Below are positions 24,916 to 33,799 of a stretch of 64,000 nucleotides of DNA, piece after piece. Under the pieces are notes generated by a model. It ran no database searches, was not told where the DNA came from, and saw nothing but the letters and a program-made list of their open reading frames with translations. Each line of letters opens with the position of its first letter. Position 1 is the first letter of the stretch. Source of the DNA: an uncultured Opitutia bacterium (GTDB lineage: Bacteria > Verrucomicrobiota > Verrucomicrobiia > Opitutales > Opitutaceae). Both the position numbers and the translations under genes were made by a program. The stretch covers positions 1 to 64,000 of the forward strand of contig CAIPAH010000021.1 in assembly GCA_903862955.1 (NCBI GenBank), read 5' to 3'.

Positions 24916-26885
24916 AGAGCCTCTGGAACGAAACGGAAGCCGCGCAGTATCCCGGCGACCTCGGCCAACGCGTCTACACGTCCCGCCTGCTCGGGCGCGA
25001 CGCCTCACTCGTGCTCCACGGCGGGGGCAACACCTCCGTCAAGCTGCGCGAGAAAAACATCTTCGGCGAGGAGGAGGACCTGCTCTACGTCAAGGGCAGC
25101 GGCTGGGACCTCGAGACGATCGAGGCCGCCGGCTTCTCGCCGTGCCGGATGAACCACCTGCTCAGGCTCGCGAAACTCCCCGAGCTCACCGACCTGCAGA
25201 TGGCGAACGAACTCAAGGGCTGCCTGACCAACTCGGGCGCGCCCATGCCGTCGGTCGAAGCAATCCTCCATGCGATCCTTCCGGGCAAGTTCGTGGACCA
25301 CACCCACACCGACGCCCTGATCTCCATCACCAACACCGCCGGCGGCCTGCAGCGGGTGCAGGAGATCTTCAGCGACCGCGTCGTCTTCATCCCGTATGTG
25401 ATGCCCGGCTTCAAACTCGCGCGCCTCGCCGCCGAGCTTTACGCGAAACAGGCCGGCCCCCGCACCGTCGGGCTCGTGCTGATGAACCACGGCTTGTTCA
25501 CCTTCGCCGACACCGCGAAGGGCGCCTACGAGCTGATGATCGAGCTGGTGACGCTCGCGGAAAATTACCTCGCCAAGCACCGCGCGTGGGAGCTCGCGAC
25601 GCCCGCCCCCGTCTCCGCTCCGCGCCCTGCCCGCCTCGAAATCGCGGCCTTGCGGAAGGAAATCTCCTCCGCCCTCGGCGCTCCCGCCATCGTCGCCGTG
25701 CAAGGCACCGCCTCCGGCCACGCCTTCGCCGCGCGCCCGGATGTGGCCCAAATCTCGCAGCAGGGCCCGGCCACACCCGACCACGTCATCCGCACCAAGC
25801 GCATCCCGCAGGTGGGCCGCGACGTCGCCGCCTTCCGCTCTGCCTACGAGCAGTATTTCAAGGCCTGCGCCGCCACCGCCGGTCGCAAGCTTGTCATGCT
25901 CGACCCTGCGCCGCGCGTGCTGCTCGATCCCGAACTGGGCCTCTGCACCATCGGCCGCACCGCCAAGGAAGCCGCCATCTCGACCGATATCTACCACCAC
26001 ACCATCGACATCATTCTGCGCGCCACGGCACTCGGCGGCTGGAAGGCACTCCCGGCCCAGGACATCTTCGACGTCGAATACTGGGACCTCGAGCAGGCCA
26101 AGCTGCGCGCCGCCGGCAAGCCGGCCGTGTTCGCAGGGGAAATCGCCCTCGTGACTGGCGCCGCCTCGGGCATCGGCAAGGCTTGCGTCGAGTCACTGCT
26201 CAAACGCGGCGCGGCCGTGGTCGGCCTCGACGTCAATCCCGCCATTACGAAGCTGCACAAGCGGCCCGATTTTCATGGCATCGTCTGCGACCTGACCTCT
26301 GAGTCCGCCCTGCCCGCGGCATTGGAGGAGGCCGTCCGGAAGTTCGGCGGACTGGACCTGCTGATCCTCAACGCCGGCATCTTCCCGCCCGGCGCGCCGA
26401 TCGCGGACCTCAAGTCCGCCCTCTGGCACAAGGTCATGACCGTCAACCTCGACGCCAATTTCCTGCTGCTGCGCGAGTGCCATCCGCTGCTGAAGCTCGC
26501 GCCCAACGGCGGCCGCGTCGTCGTCATTGGCTCGAAAAATGTCCCCGCGCCCGGCCCCGGTGCCGCCGCCTACTCGGCGTCGAAGGCCGCCGTCAACCAG
26601 CTCGTCCGCGTCGCCGCGCTCGAATGGGGCAAGGACCGCATCCGCCTCAACTCGATCCACCCCAACATGGTCTTCGACACCGCCCTGTGGACGCCGGAGA
26701 TCCTCGCGTCGCGCGCCCAGCACTACGGCCTCACCGTCGAGGCCTACAAGACCAACAACGTCCTCAAGACCGAGGTCACCAGCCGTGACGTCGCCGAGCT
26801 CGCCGCCGAGATGTGCGGCCCGCTCTTCGCCAAAACCACCGCCGCGCAAGTCCCCGTCGACGGCGGCAACGACCGCGTGATATAA
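24912..26885 (+). CDS. Bifunctional class II aldolase / short-chain dehydrogenase (RhaD-type fusion)
   Basis: The 657-residue fusion has an N-terminal class II aldolase/adducin domain with LHGGGNTSVK (35-44) and the zinc motif H130-T-H132 in VDHTHTDALIS. The C-terminal short-chain dehydrogenase starts near residue 405 with VTGAASGIGKA and has the catalytic YSASKAA. Family members are annotated as rhamnulose-1-phosphate aldolase with lactaldehyde dehydrogenase, producing DHAP and lactate. Here no rhamnose kinase or rhamnose isomerase of the usual type is adjacent, so the substrate may be another 6-deoxy or pentulose phosphate. It could supply the acid oxidised before the E1 step. Confidence 0.9.
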   Translation: MKSLWNETEAAQYPGDLGQRVYTSRLLGRDASLVLHGGGNTSVKLREKNIFGEEEDLLYVKGSGWDLETIEAAGFSPCRMNHLLRLAKLPELTDLQMANELKGCLTNSGAPMPSVEAILHAILPGKFVDHTHTDALISITNTAGGLQRVQEIFSDRVVFIPYVMPGFKLARLAAELYAKQAGPRTVGLVLMNHGLFTFADTAKGAYELMIELVTLAENYLAKHRAWELATPAPVSAPRPARLEIAALRKEISSALGAPAIVAVQGTASGHAFAARPDVAQISQQGPATPDHVIRTKRIPQVGRDVAAFRSAYEQYFKACAATAGRKLVMLDPAPRVLLDPELGLCTIGRTAKEAAISTDIYHHTIDIILRATALGGWKALPAQDIFDVEYWDLEQAKLRAAGKPAVFAGEIALVTGAASGIGKACVESLLKRGAAVVGLDVNPAITKLHKRPDFHGIVCDLTSESALPAALEEAVRKFGGLDLLILNAGIFPPGAPIADLKSALWHKVMTVNLDANFLLLRECHPLLKLAPNGGRVVVIGSKNVPAPGPGAAAYSASKAAVNQLVRVAALEWGKDRIRLNSIHPNMVFDTALWTPEILASRAQHYGLTVEAYKTNNVLKTEVTSRDVAELAAEMCGPLFAKTTAAQVPVDGGNDRVI

Positions 26886-26892
26886 TGCAAGG

Positions 26893-26985
26893 AGGTCTCG
26901 CGACGAACGCGAAGGACGCAACGAACAATCCACTGTGAATAAAAACTTATCCTGATCGACCGTCGCGGCCGTCGCGAGGAATTCA
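26893..26985. repeat. Palindrome with CTCGCGACG arms
   Basis: TCTCGCGACGAACGCGAAGG on the left is partly inverted as GACCGTCGCGGCCGTCGCGA on the right, with an AT-rich centre. It fills most of the 105-base gap before the GH38 gene, and its right arm leaves little room for a ribosome binding site. Confidence 0.6.
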
Positions 26986-26990
26986 TTCCC

Positions 26991-29720
26991 ATGCCCTCCC
27001 CGAAAAAACGCACCGTTCATTACACGCTCAGCACCCACTGGGATCGCGAGTGGCGCGAGCCTTACCAAGGTATCCGCTACGCGCTGGTCGGCTTGATGGA
27101 CCGCGTGATTGCGGGCCTCGAGGACGGCCGGCTGAAGGGACCGTTCCAGACCGACGGGCAGTCCATCCTCCTCGATGACTACCTCGAAATCCGGCCCGAC
27201 CGCCGCGCGCAGGTCGACCAGCTCGCCCGCGAGGGCAAGCTGGTCGTGGGCCCGTGGTATTCCATGCCGGACGAATTCACCGTCTCGGGCGAGGCACTGA
27301 TCCGCAACCTGCTCGTCGGCCGCCAGGCGGCGCGCGCCGCCGGCGGCGCGCCGTCGCGGGCGGGCTACGTGCCCGACATGTTTGGCCACACCAGCCAGCT
27401 GCCACAAATCTTCGCCGGCTTCGACATCCCGGTGGGCTACGTCTGGCGCGGCATCAACCTGCAGCAGCGGAATTTCATCTGGCGCGGCGCGGACGGCACC
27501 GAGTTGCCGTGTCACAAGTTCGGCAACGTCGGCTACGGCACGTTCGCCCACGCGGTGAACCGCGGCCACGAATACAACGGAGCTGTCGAGGACCGTCCGG
27601 AGGAACACGCCCGCCGCGCCAAGCAGTATCTCGACCAGGAGGCCGCCGTCACCGCCGTGGACGACATCCTGCTCCACGACTCCTGCGACCACCAGGAATG
27701 GAACCCGAAGCGCTACGCCCTGCTGTTCGCGCAGCTGGCGCGGAGTCCGAAATATAAACTGGTCCACACCAGCCTCGACGCCTACCTGCTCGAGCTGCTG
27801 GTCCAGCGGGACAAGATCACGACGGTGCTCGAAGGCGAACTCCGCATGGCGGGCCGCCAGCACGCCGCGCCGGAGGTCGAAAAGTATGACAACCAGTGGG
27901 TCATTCCCGGCGTGCTCTCCAGCCGCGTCCGCCTGAAGCAGGCCAACAGCCGCTGCCAGACGCTGCTTTGCCAGTGGGCCGAGCCCTTCACCGCCCTCGC
28001 CCACGCCAGCGTCGGCGCGAGTTTCGCCCCTGGCTTCCTCGAACACGCCTGGCGGCTGCTGATGCAGAATCACGCGCACGACTCCATCGACGGCTGCAGC
28101 CCGGACCAGGTGCACAAGGACATGGCGTTCCGCTTCGACCAGGTCCGGATGATTGCCGAAAAGCTCATCGTTGACGCCACCAACCAGATCGCCGCCAGCG
28201 TGCGCGGCCGGGTCACAGACCAGGAACTGCGTGTCACCGTCTTCAATCCCCTCACCCGCGATTTCAACGGCGTCGCCGAGGTCACCCTCGAGGTGCCGAC
28301 CAACTGGCCGACGTTCAACGAGTTCTTCGGCTTCGAACCCAAGACCGGTTTCCTCATCCACGACGCCGACGCACGCGAAGTGCCGTATCAGCGCCTGGGA
28401 CAGACGTTGAACCGCATCCGCCAGCGGATCCGCCCGACCAAGTTCCCCGAGGTCGTCATGAGCCACCACATCCCGGTCTCGCTGCGACTCGCGATCCCGG
28501 CGCAGGGCTACACGACGCTCACCGTGAGCGCCGTCGCTGCCGGCCGCCCCACCCGTTACCCCGATGAACCCGCGCTGGCCACGAGCGAGCGTTCGATGGC
28601 GAACGAACACCTCGACGTCGTGATCGAGGACAACGGCACGCTCACGCTCACCGACCGTCACACCGGCCACGTTTATCGCCGCCTGCTCACGTTTGAGGAT
28701 CGCGCCGACATCGGCGACGGCTGGTATCACGGCCTCGCGATCAACGACCAGATCTTCGCGTCGTCCGCCTGCCGCGCCGACGTGGCGCTCGTGCACAACG
28801 GCCCGATGCTGACGACCTTCCGTGTGCGCACCACGATGCCGGTGCCCGCGGGCGTCGTTGGCGAAAGCCAGACCCGGTCGAACGATTTCGTGCCGATGGT
28901 CCTCGACAGCCTCGTGAGCCTCCGGCCCGGCCAGGCGTTCGTCGAAGTGCAAACCACCGTGGACAACCCCGCCAACGACCACCGCGTCCGCGTGCTCTTT
29001 CCCAGCGGCGTCAAAGCGGACACATACCTAACCGACACGGCCTTCGACGTTGTCGAGCGGCCCGTCGCGCTGCCGAAGGACAACCACGAATACCGCGAGT
29101 TGAACGTCGAAACCCAACCCCAGCAGAGCTGGACCGCGGTGCACGACGCCAAGTCCGGCCTCGCCGTCATCGCCGACGGCTTGCTCGAAACCGCGGTCCG
29201 CGACCTGCCCGAGCGGCCGATTGCGCTCACGCTCTTCCGCGCCACGCGCCGCACCGTTTTCACCAATGGCGAACCCGACGGCCAGATGCGCGGCGAAATG
29301 AACTTCCGCTACCTCGTGATGCCGCTGGCCGGCAAACCCAACCGCAGCCAGCTCTGCGAACTCGGCCAGCGCCTGTCCGCCGGACTGCGCGCCGTACAAC
29401 TGCGTCGCGAGGACGCCGAACTCTACCAGACCGCGCAGACGCTGCCGCCCACCGCCGGCTTCCTCCGCGTGGAAGGCCCCGCCGTCGTCACCAGCCTCCG
29501 CCAAGCCGGCGACGCGCTCGAACTCCGGATGTTCAACCCCGACACGAAAGCCGTCACCGCCACCCTCCATTTCGCGCCCAAGACCGGCCTCGCCAAGCCG
29601 CCGACCACCGCCCAGCACGTGGATTTCGAAAGCCGCCCGCTCGGTCCGCTCGCGGTGACCAACGGCAAGATCAAGGTGGGGCTCAAGCCGAAGCAGATTG
29701 TGACGGTGCGGCTGGCGTGA
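26991..29720 (+). CDS. Alpha-mannosidase, glycoside hydrolase family 38
   Basis: This is a 909-residue retaining, zinc-dependent alpha-mannosidase. Metal ligands H16 and D18 lie in STHWDREW; the nucleophile is D94 in SMPDEFTVSGE; VPDMFGHTSQLPQIF (128-141) carries the acid-side residues; NHAHDSIDGCS near residue 360 holds the last zinc histidine. The C-terminal half is the GH38 beta-sandwich region. No signal peptide is present, so it acts in the cytoplasm on imported or internal mannosides. It closes the long plus-strand sugar locus and contrasts with the altered GH38-like protein at 18729. Confidence 0.93.
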   Translation: MPSPKKRTVHYTLSTHWDREWREPYQGIRYALVGLMDRVIAGLEDGRLKGPFQTDGQSILLDDYLEIRPDRRAQVDQLAREGKLVVGPWYSMPDEFTVSGEALIRNLLVGRQAARAAGGAPSRAGYVPDMFGHTSQLPQIFAGFDIPVGYVWRGINLQQRNFIWRGADGTELPCHKFGNVGYGTFAHAVNRGHEYNGAVEDRPEEHARRAKQYLDQEAAVTAVDDILLHDSCDHQEWNPKRYALLFAQLARSPKYKLVHTSLDAYLLELLVQRDKITTVLEGELRMAGRQHAAPEVEKYDNQWVIPGVLSSRVRLKQANSRCQTLLCQWAEPFTALAHASVGASFAPGFLEHAWRLLMQNHAHDSIDGCSPDQVHKDMAFRFDQVRMIAEKLIVDATNQIAASVRGRVTDQELRVTVFNPLTRDFNGVAEVTLEVPTNWPTFNEFFGFEPKTGFLIHDADAREVPYQRLGQTLNRIRQRIRPTKFPEVVMSHHIPVSLRLAIPAQGYTTLTVSAVAAGRPTRYPDEPALATSERSMANEHLDVVIEDNGTLTLTDRHTGHVYRRLLTFEDRADIGDGWYHGLAINDQIFASSACRADVALVHNGPMLTTFRVRTTMPVPAGVVGESQTRSNDFVPMVLDSLVSLRPGQAFVEVQTTVDNPANDHRVRVLFPSGVKADTYLTDTAFDVVERPVALPKDNHEYRELNVETQPQQSWTAVHDAKSGLAVIADGLLETAVRDLPERPIALTLFRATRRTVFTNGEPDGQMRGEMNFRYLVMPLAGKPNRSQLCELGQRLSAGLRAVQLRREDAELYQTAQTLPPTAGFLRVEGPAVVTSLRQAGDALELRMFNPDTKAVTATLHFAPKTGLAKPPTTAQHVDFESRPLGPLAVTNGKIKVGLKPKQIVTVRLA

Positions 29721-29725
29721 TCGGC

Positions 29726-30046
29726 ATGAAGATAACTGCTACAGCAATCTTGGTTTCCCTAAATGTCGCGCTAGCGACCGCATATCTTATCTTGGGATCA
29801 AAGTGGTGGTGGCTGGAGCCGGAGCTAGCGGATGAACCCGTAGCCTACGGTGGTGTGGCATTTGTATGGTTTGGGGCCAGCTGCTACACATTGCTAATGG
29901 TCGCCATCCTCAACCTTACATTTCTGACCGTCCACGCGTACCGTTACGTCAAGCTCCGTGAGCGCACCCTAACCCTTGCTGCTCTGGCAATCCCTGCCGT
30001 CTGGGCGCTTACGGTATGGATAGATTTCGCGCATCACTATCATTAG
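29726..30046 (+). CDS. Small three-helix membrane protein, unknown
   Basis: The 106-residue protein has three hydrophobic segments (about 5-22, 44-66 and 80-97) and ends in a histidine pair (DFAHHYH). A GTG nine bases upstream overlaps the GH38 stop; the ATG at 29726 is preferred. The stretch is less GC-rich than the mannosidase, suggesting a different history. I do not recognise a family. Confidence 0.55.
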   Translation: MKITATAILVSLNVALATAYLILGSKWWWLEPELADEPVAYGGVAFVWFGASCYTLLMVAILNLTFLTVHAYRYVKLRERTLTLAALAIPAVWALTVWIDFAHHYH

Positions 30047-30114
30047 CATCGCCGGGTTGTCCTCAGGTGACGCGTTATGGACAACGCGCCCTACCGCAAA
30101 CATTCCGGCCAACC

Positions 30115-30771
30115 CTAAGCGAACCGGCCGTTGTGCAGCAACAACCGGCGCGCGCATTTGGCGGCGTGTTCGGCATTGTGCGTCACCAGCACGAGCGTCG
30201 TGCCGGTTTCGCGGCAGAGGCCGAGGAGCAGTTCAATGACAGCGGCGCCGGTCTGTTCGTCGAGGTTGCCCGTCGGCTCGTCGGCGAGGATCAGCCGGGG
30301 CGAATTCATCAGCGCGCGCGCCACGGCGACGCGCTGGCGCTCGCCGCCCGAGAGCTGCGCGGGCAGGTGCTCCATCCGCTCCGCCAGGCCAACGCGCTTG
30401 AGCAGGTCCGCCGCCCGGGCCCGGTCCGCCGCGCCGGGCGCGCCGAGGATGCGGCGCGCCATCAGCACGTTCTGCAGCACGTCGAGTTCAGGAATCAGGT
30501 AGAACGACTGGAACACGATGCCGAGGAACGCCGCGCGGCGTTTCGCCCCGGTGTCAGCCACGCCTTCCCACGCGAGAGCGCCGGCGTCGGGGACGTCGAG
30601 CCCCGCCAGCAGGTGCAGCAACGTGGACTTGCCGGAGCCAGACTCGCCGCGGATGGAAATGCTTTCGCCCGGCGCGATTTCGAGGTCGACGCCGCGCAGC
30701 ACCTCGATGCGGCGGTCGCCGCTGCGAAAGGTCTTCACGAGCCCGCTGGCGCTGAGGATCGGGTTACTCAC
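30115..30771 (-). CDS. lolD: Lipoprotein-release ABC transporter ATPase
   Basis: This is a 218-residue ABC ATPase of the LolD/MacB group. Walker A is GESGSGKST near residues 40-48, the signature is LSGGERQRVAVARA, and Walker B is LILADEPTGNLD. It overlaps the permease gene by eight bases. LolD powers extraction of outer-membrane lipoproteins from the inner membrane. The pairing with a LolC/E-type permease supports that role; a MacB-like exporter is the alternative. Confidence 0.88.
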   Translation of the reverse strand: MSNPILSASGLVKTFRSGDRRIEVLRGVDLEIAPGESISIRGESGSGKSTLLHLLAGLDVPDAGALAWEGVADTGAKRRAAFLGIVFQSFYLIPELDVLQNVLMARRILGAPGAADRARAADLLKRVGLAERMEHLPAQLSGGERQRVAVARALMNSPRLILADEPTGNLDEQTGAAVIELLLGLCRETGTTLVLVTHNAEHAAKCARRLLLHNGRFA

Positions 30772-31990
30772 TGCGCAGCGCCTCCACGGGTTTAAGCCGC
30801 GACGCCAGGATCGCAGGGATGATGCCGGCCAGCGTCGACAGCACGAGCGCGGCGACGACGATCAACGCAAGGTCGCGGTTCTCGAGGTGCTCCGGCAGTT
30901 CGCTGAATTGGTAAAAGCGCGCGAGCAGTTCCTGCCCGCCGGTGACGTGCGTGATAGCGCGCACCAGATCGTTGCGGAAATGCAGGACGGTGAAACCCAG
31001 CGCGAGCCCGGCGCCCGTGCCCACGACGCCGACGCCCACGCCCTGCAAGCAGAAGCAAAGGGCAATCTGCCGCCGGCTGGCGCCGAGCGCGCCGAGCACG
31101 CCAATCTCGCGGGTTTTCTTCAACACGAGCACCAGGAGGAGGCTCATGGTGAGGAACGCCGCCACGAGGACGACGAAGAGCAGCACGAACATCATCATGT
31201 TCTTCTCGAGCTGCAGCACCCACAGGAAGTCCGCGAAGCTGTCCCGCCAGGAAAACGCCCGCACTTCCGCCGGCAGAATCTCGTTGATGCGCGACACCAC
31301 CGCGTCCTCTTTTTCGCCCGGCTTCACCCGGACGTTGATGCCATGCACGTCCTCGTTGAGTCCGTAAAGGTCCTGCGCCATTCGCAGTGTGCAATAGAGC
31401 GTCGAGCTGTCGAGTTGCTGGTGCCCGATCTCGAGGATGCCGACCACCTTTGCCGTGCGCGGCAGAATCACTTCGCTGTCCTTCCGCGACAGCATCAATG
31501 GCGTGTAGATGTCCACGACGGCGCCCAGCCGCACGCCGAGTGCGTCCGCCAACCCGCCGCTCAGGATGACCGAGTCGTCGTCCAGCGCGTCGAGCGAACC
31601 CAGCCGCACGAAGCGGTCGAGCGAGACCACGCGATTGATGCTGCCGAGGTCGAGCCCGCGCATCTGCGGGAATGCCGGCTTGTTTTGATATTGCACCATC
31701 AGCACCCCTGCCGCGTAGGGCGTCGCGCCGGCCACGCCGGGCACCGTTTCGATCTTCTTCACCGCCTCGCGGTAATGGCTGATCGAACCCTGGGCCTTGA
31801 TCTGGATCTCGCCCTCGGTGTCCGTGATCATCTCGCGGATCTGGTAGCCGAACCCGCCCATCACCCCGAGGACCACGATGAGCAGCGCCACGCCCAGCGC
31901 CACGCTGACGGCCGAAATCACCGTGAAAAACGGAAACCTCCGCCCCGTCGGGAACAGCTGCTTGAAGGCGAGGTAGAGATACCAGGGCAT
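30764..31990 (-). CDS. LolC/LolE family permease
   Basis: The 408-residue protein has one N-terminal helix (FFTVISAVSVALGVALLIVV), a large periplasmic MacB-type domain and three C-terminal helices of the FtsX domain (MMMFVLLFVVLVAAFLTMSL onward). The KKTREIGVLGALGAS coupling motif is typical of LolC/E. With the LolD ATPase it would release lipoproteins to the LolA carrier. Only one permease gene is present, so it may work as a homodimer, as described for LolF-type systems. Confidence 0.85.
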   Translation of the reverse strand: MPWYLYLAFKQLFPTGRRFPFFTVISAVSVALGVALLIVVLGVMGGFGYQIREMITDTEGEIQIKAQGSISHYREAVKKIETVPGVAGATPYAAGVLMVQYQNKPAFPQMRGLDLGSINRVVSLDRFVRLGSLDALDDDSVILSGGLADALGVRLGAVVDIYTPLMLSRKDSEVILPRTAKVVGILEIGHQQLDSSTLYCTLRMAQDLYGLNEDVHGINVRVKPGEKEDAVVSRINEILPAEVRAFSWRDSFADFLWVLQLEKNMMMFVLLFVVLVAAFLTMSLLLVLVLKKTREIGVLGALGASRRQIALCFCLQGVGVGVVGTGAGLALGFTVLHFRNDLVRAITHVTGGQELLARFYQFSELPEHLENRDLALIVVAALVLSTLAGIIPAILASRLKPVEALRSE

Positions 31991-31996
31991 TGGCTG

Positions 31997-32081
31997 AGAT
32001 TTAAGTTGTAAGGTGTAAGGGGTAAGGTCGAGCCACCGGACTGGGCCTCAGGCTTAAAACTTACACCTTAAACCTTACGCC
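31997..32081. repeat. Palindrome, GTAAGGTGTAAGGGGTAAGG family
   Basis: TTAAGTTGTAAGGTGTAAGG at left and ACTTACACCTTAAACCTTAC at right are imperfect inverted copies around a GC-rich centre. The right arm covers the lysS stop codon, so the end of lysS is repeat-derived. It could end transcription of lysS before lolC. Confidence 0.7.
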
Positions 32082-33583
32082 TGCGGCGCAGTCGCTCCAC
32101 CCGGACGCAGCTGCGGGAACAGAATCACGTCGCGGATGCTCTCGGCGCCGGTCAGCAGGATGCACAACCGGTCGATGCCCACGCCCATGCCGCCCGCCGG
32201 GGGCATGCCGTGCTCCAGCGCGAGCAGGAAATCCTGGTCGATGTTCTGCTTTTCCTCGCCGGCCTGCGCCTCGAACATCGCGCGTTGCGCGTCGGGGTCG
32301 TTCTGCTCCGAATAGGCCGGGGCGACTTCCATGCCACCGATGCACAGTTCGAACACGTCGAGCGTCGTCGGGTCGTCGGGCGTGATCTTCGCCAGCGGGC
32401 AGAGTTCCTTCGGCAGGTGCGTCACAAATGTCGGCTGGATCAGGTTTGGCTCGATCTTCTTGGAAAAGATTTCGTTGGTGATCTCGAATTCCTGCCACGC
32501 CGGGTTGACGGCGAGCCCGAGCTTCTCGGCGCCGGCGATCTTGTCGGCCTTGGAGCGCTCGAACCAGCCCGGGTCGCCCGTCTCCGTGCGAATGAGGTCC
32601 TTGTATTTCACTTCGCGCCAGTCGCCGGTGAAGTTGATCATCTGCCCGCTCGCGGCGTGCTTGATCTCGGTCGTGCCCAGCACGTCGGCGCAGAGCGTCG
32701 TCAGCAGGTCCTTGATCAGCGTCATCATGCCGCGGTAGTCGCTGTAGGCTTGGTAAACCTCGAGCATGGTGAACTCCGGGTTGTGCTTCCGCGAAACGCC
32801 CTCGTTGCGGAAGATCCGGCCGATCTCGAACACGCGGTCGTAGCCGCCGACGAGCAGGCGCTTGAGGCGCAGTTCCGTCGCGATGCGGAGGAAAAAGTCG
32901 GCATTGAGCGCATTGTGGTGCGTCACGAACGGCCGCGCGGCCGCGCCGCCCGCAGTGCTTTCCAAGATCGGCGTTTCCGCCTCGATGAAATTGCGGGCCT
33001 CGAGAAAACGGCGGATGTGCGACACGATGCGCGAGCGCAGCAGCAGGCGCTTGCGGGACTCCTCGTTGACGATGAGGTCGAGGTAGCGCTGGCGGTAAAC
33101 CTGCTCCGGGTCGCTCAACCCGTGCCACTTCTCCGGCAGCGGGCGCAGCGCCTTGGCCACAAGCGTGTAGCTGTCCACGCGGACGGTGATCTCACCGGTC
33201 TTGGTTTTGAACAGCGTGCCCTTCGCCCCGATGATGTCGCCGAGATCGAGCTTCTTGAACGCCGCGTAGGCGTCGTCGCCGACGACGTCCTTCTTCACGT
33301 AGAGCTGGATCTGCCCCTGCTGGTCGAGAATCTTCACGAACTGGCTCTTGCCCATGTCGCGCATGGTCACCAGCCGGCCGGCGACGGCCACCGCCACGAC
33401 GTTTTCCTGCCCGTCCACGTAGGCTTTGAGCGCCTCGCCCGAGAAATGCGTCGTCGCGAAACTCGCGCGAAACGGGTCAAACCCCGCCGCCCGCATGTCG
33501 GCGAGCTTCTGGCGTCGCACGGCATGCTGGTCGTGGGAGATATCGGAGTGGGTGTCGCTCATGGAACCGGAGGAAATAGCCAT
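32075..33583 (-). CDS. lysS: Lysyl-tRNA synthetase, class II
   Basis: LysS charges tRNA-Lys. The protein is 502 residues, normal for the family. It has the N-terminal OB-fold, then motif 1-type VYRQRYLDLIVNEESRK, motif 2 FEIGRIFRNEGVSRKHNPEF and motif 3 GMGVGIDRLCILLT. An in-frame ATG at 33562 (MSDTHSD) is an alternative start that removes seven residues; neither has a clear ribosome binding site. Confidence 0.96.
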   Translation of the reverse strand: MAISSGSMSDTHSDISHDQHAVRRQKLADMRAAGFDPFRASFATTHFSGEALKAYVDGQENVVAVAVAGRLVTMRDMGKSQFVKILDQQGQIQLYVKKDVVGDDAYAAFKKLDLGDIIGAKGTLFKTKTGEITVRVDSYTLVAKALRPLPEKWHGLSDPEQVYRQRYLDLIVNEESRKRLLLRSRIVSHIRRFLEARNFIEAETPILESTAGGAAARPFVTHHNALNADFFLRIATELRLKRLLVGGYDRVFEIGRIFRNEGVSRKHNPEFTMLEVYQAYSDYRGMMTLIKDLLTTLCADVLGTTEIKHAASGQMINFTGDWREVKYKDLIRTETGDPGWFERSKADKIAGAEKLGLAVNPAWQEFEITNEIFSKKIEPNLIQPTFVTHLPKELCPLAKITPDDPTTLDVFELCIGGMEVAPAYSEQNDPDAQRAMFEAQAGEEKQNIDQDFLLALEHGMPPAGGMGVGIDRLCILLTGAESIRDVILFPQLRPGGATAPQA

Positions 33584-33612
33584 GCGCCGCCACCCGGCGC
33601 AATTGGATTTTA

Positions 33613-33750
33613 CGGCGTGGCCCGGGTCTCCCGGCCCGTGATTCGAGCCACTTTCGGAAGTAGCGCAGGCGTCTCGCCTGCAAAACGATGGAATGCAGGC
33701 GGGGACGCCTGCGCTACCTTCATCACGGGCCGGAGACCCGTGCCACGCCG
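33613..33750. repeat. Nested double palindrome
   Basis: The outer arms 33613-33642 (core CCGGGTCTCCCGGCCCGTGA) and 33722-33750 (core TCACGGGCCGGAGACCCGTG) enclose a different complete palindrome. Its arms are 33660-33681 (GTAGCGCAGGCGTCTCGCCT) and 33695-33717 (GGCGGGGACGCCTGCGCTAC). One element appears to sit in the loop of another, between the divergent lysS and MgtC-type genes. Confidence 0.85.
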
Positions 33751-33799
33751 GTCACCTGCGTCTTGCACGCCCCGCCCCGCGGGCCCAGACTGGCTCGCT

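Noticed and set aside
26193-28982. A long minus-strand open frame opposite the aldolase fusion and GH38
   Set aside because: It is low-complexity antisense composition overlapping two well-supported genes, with no motif.
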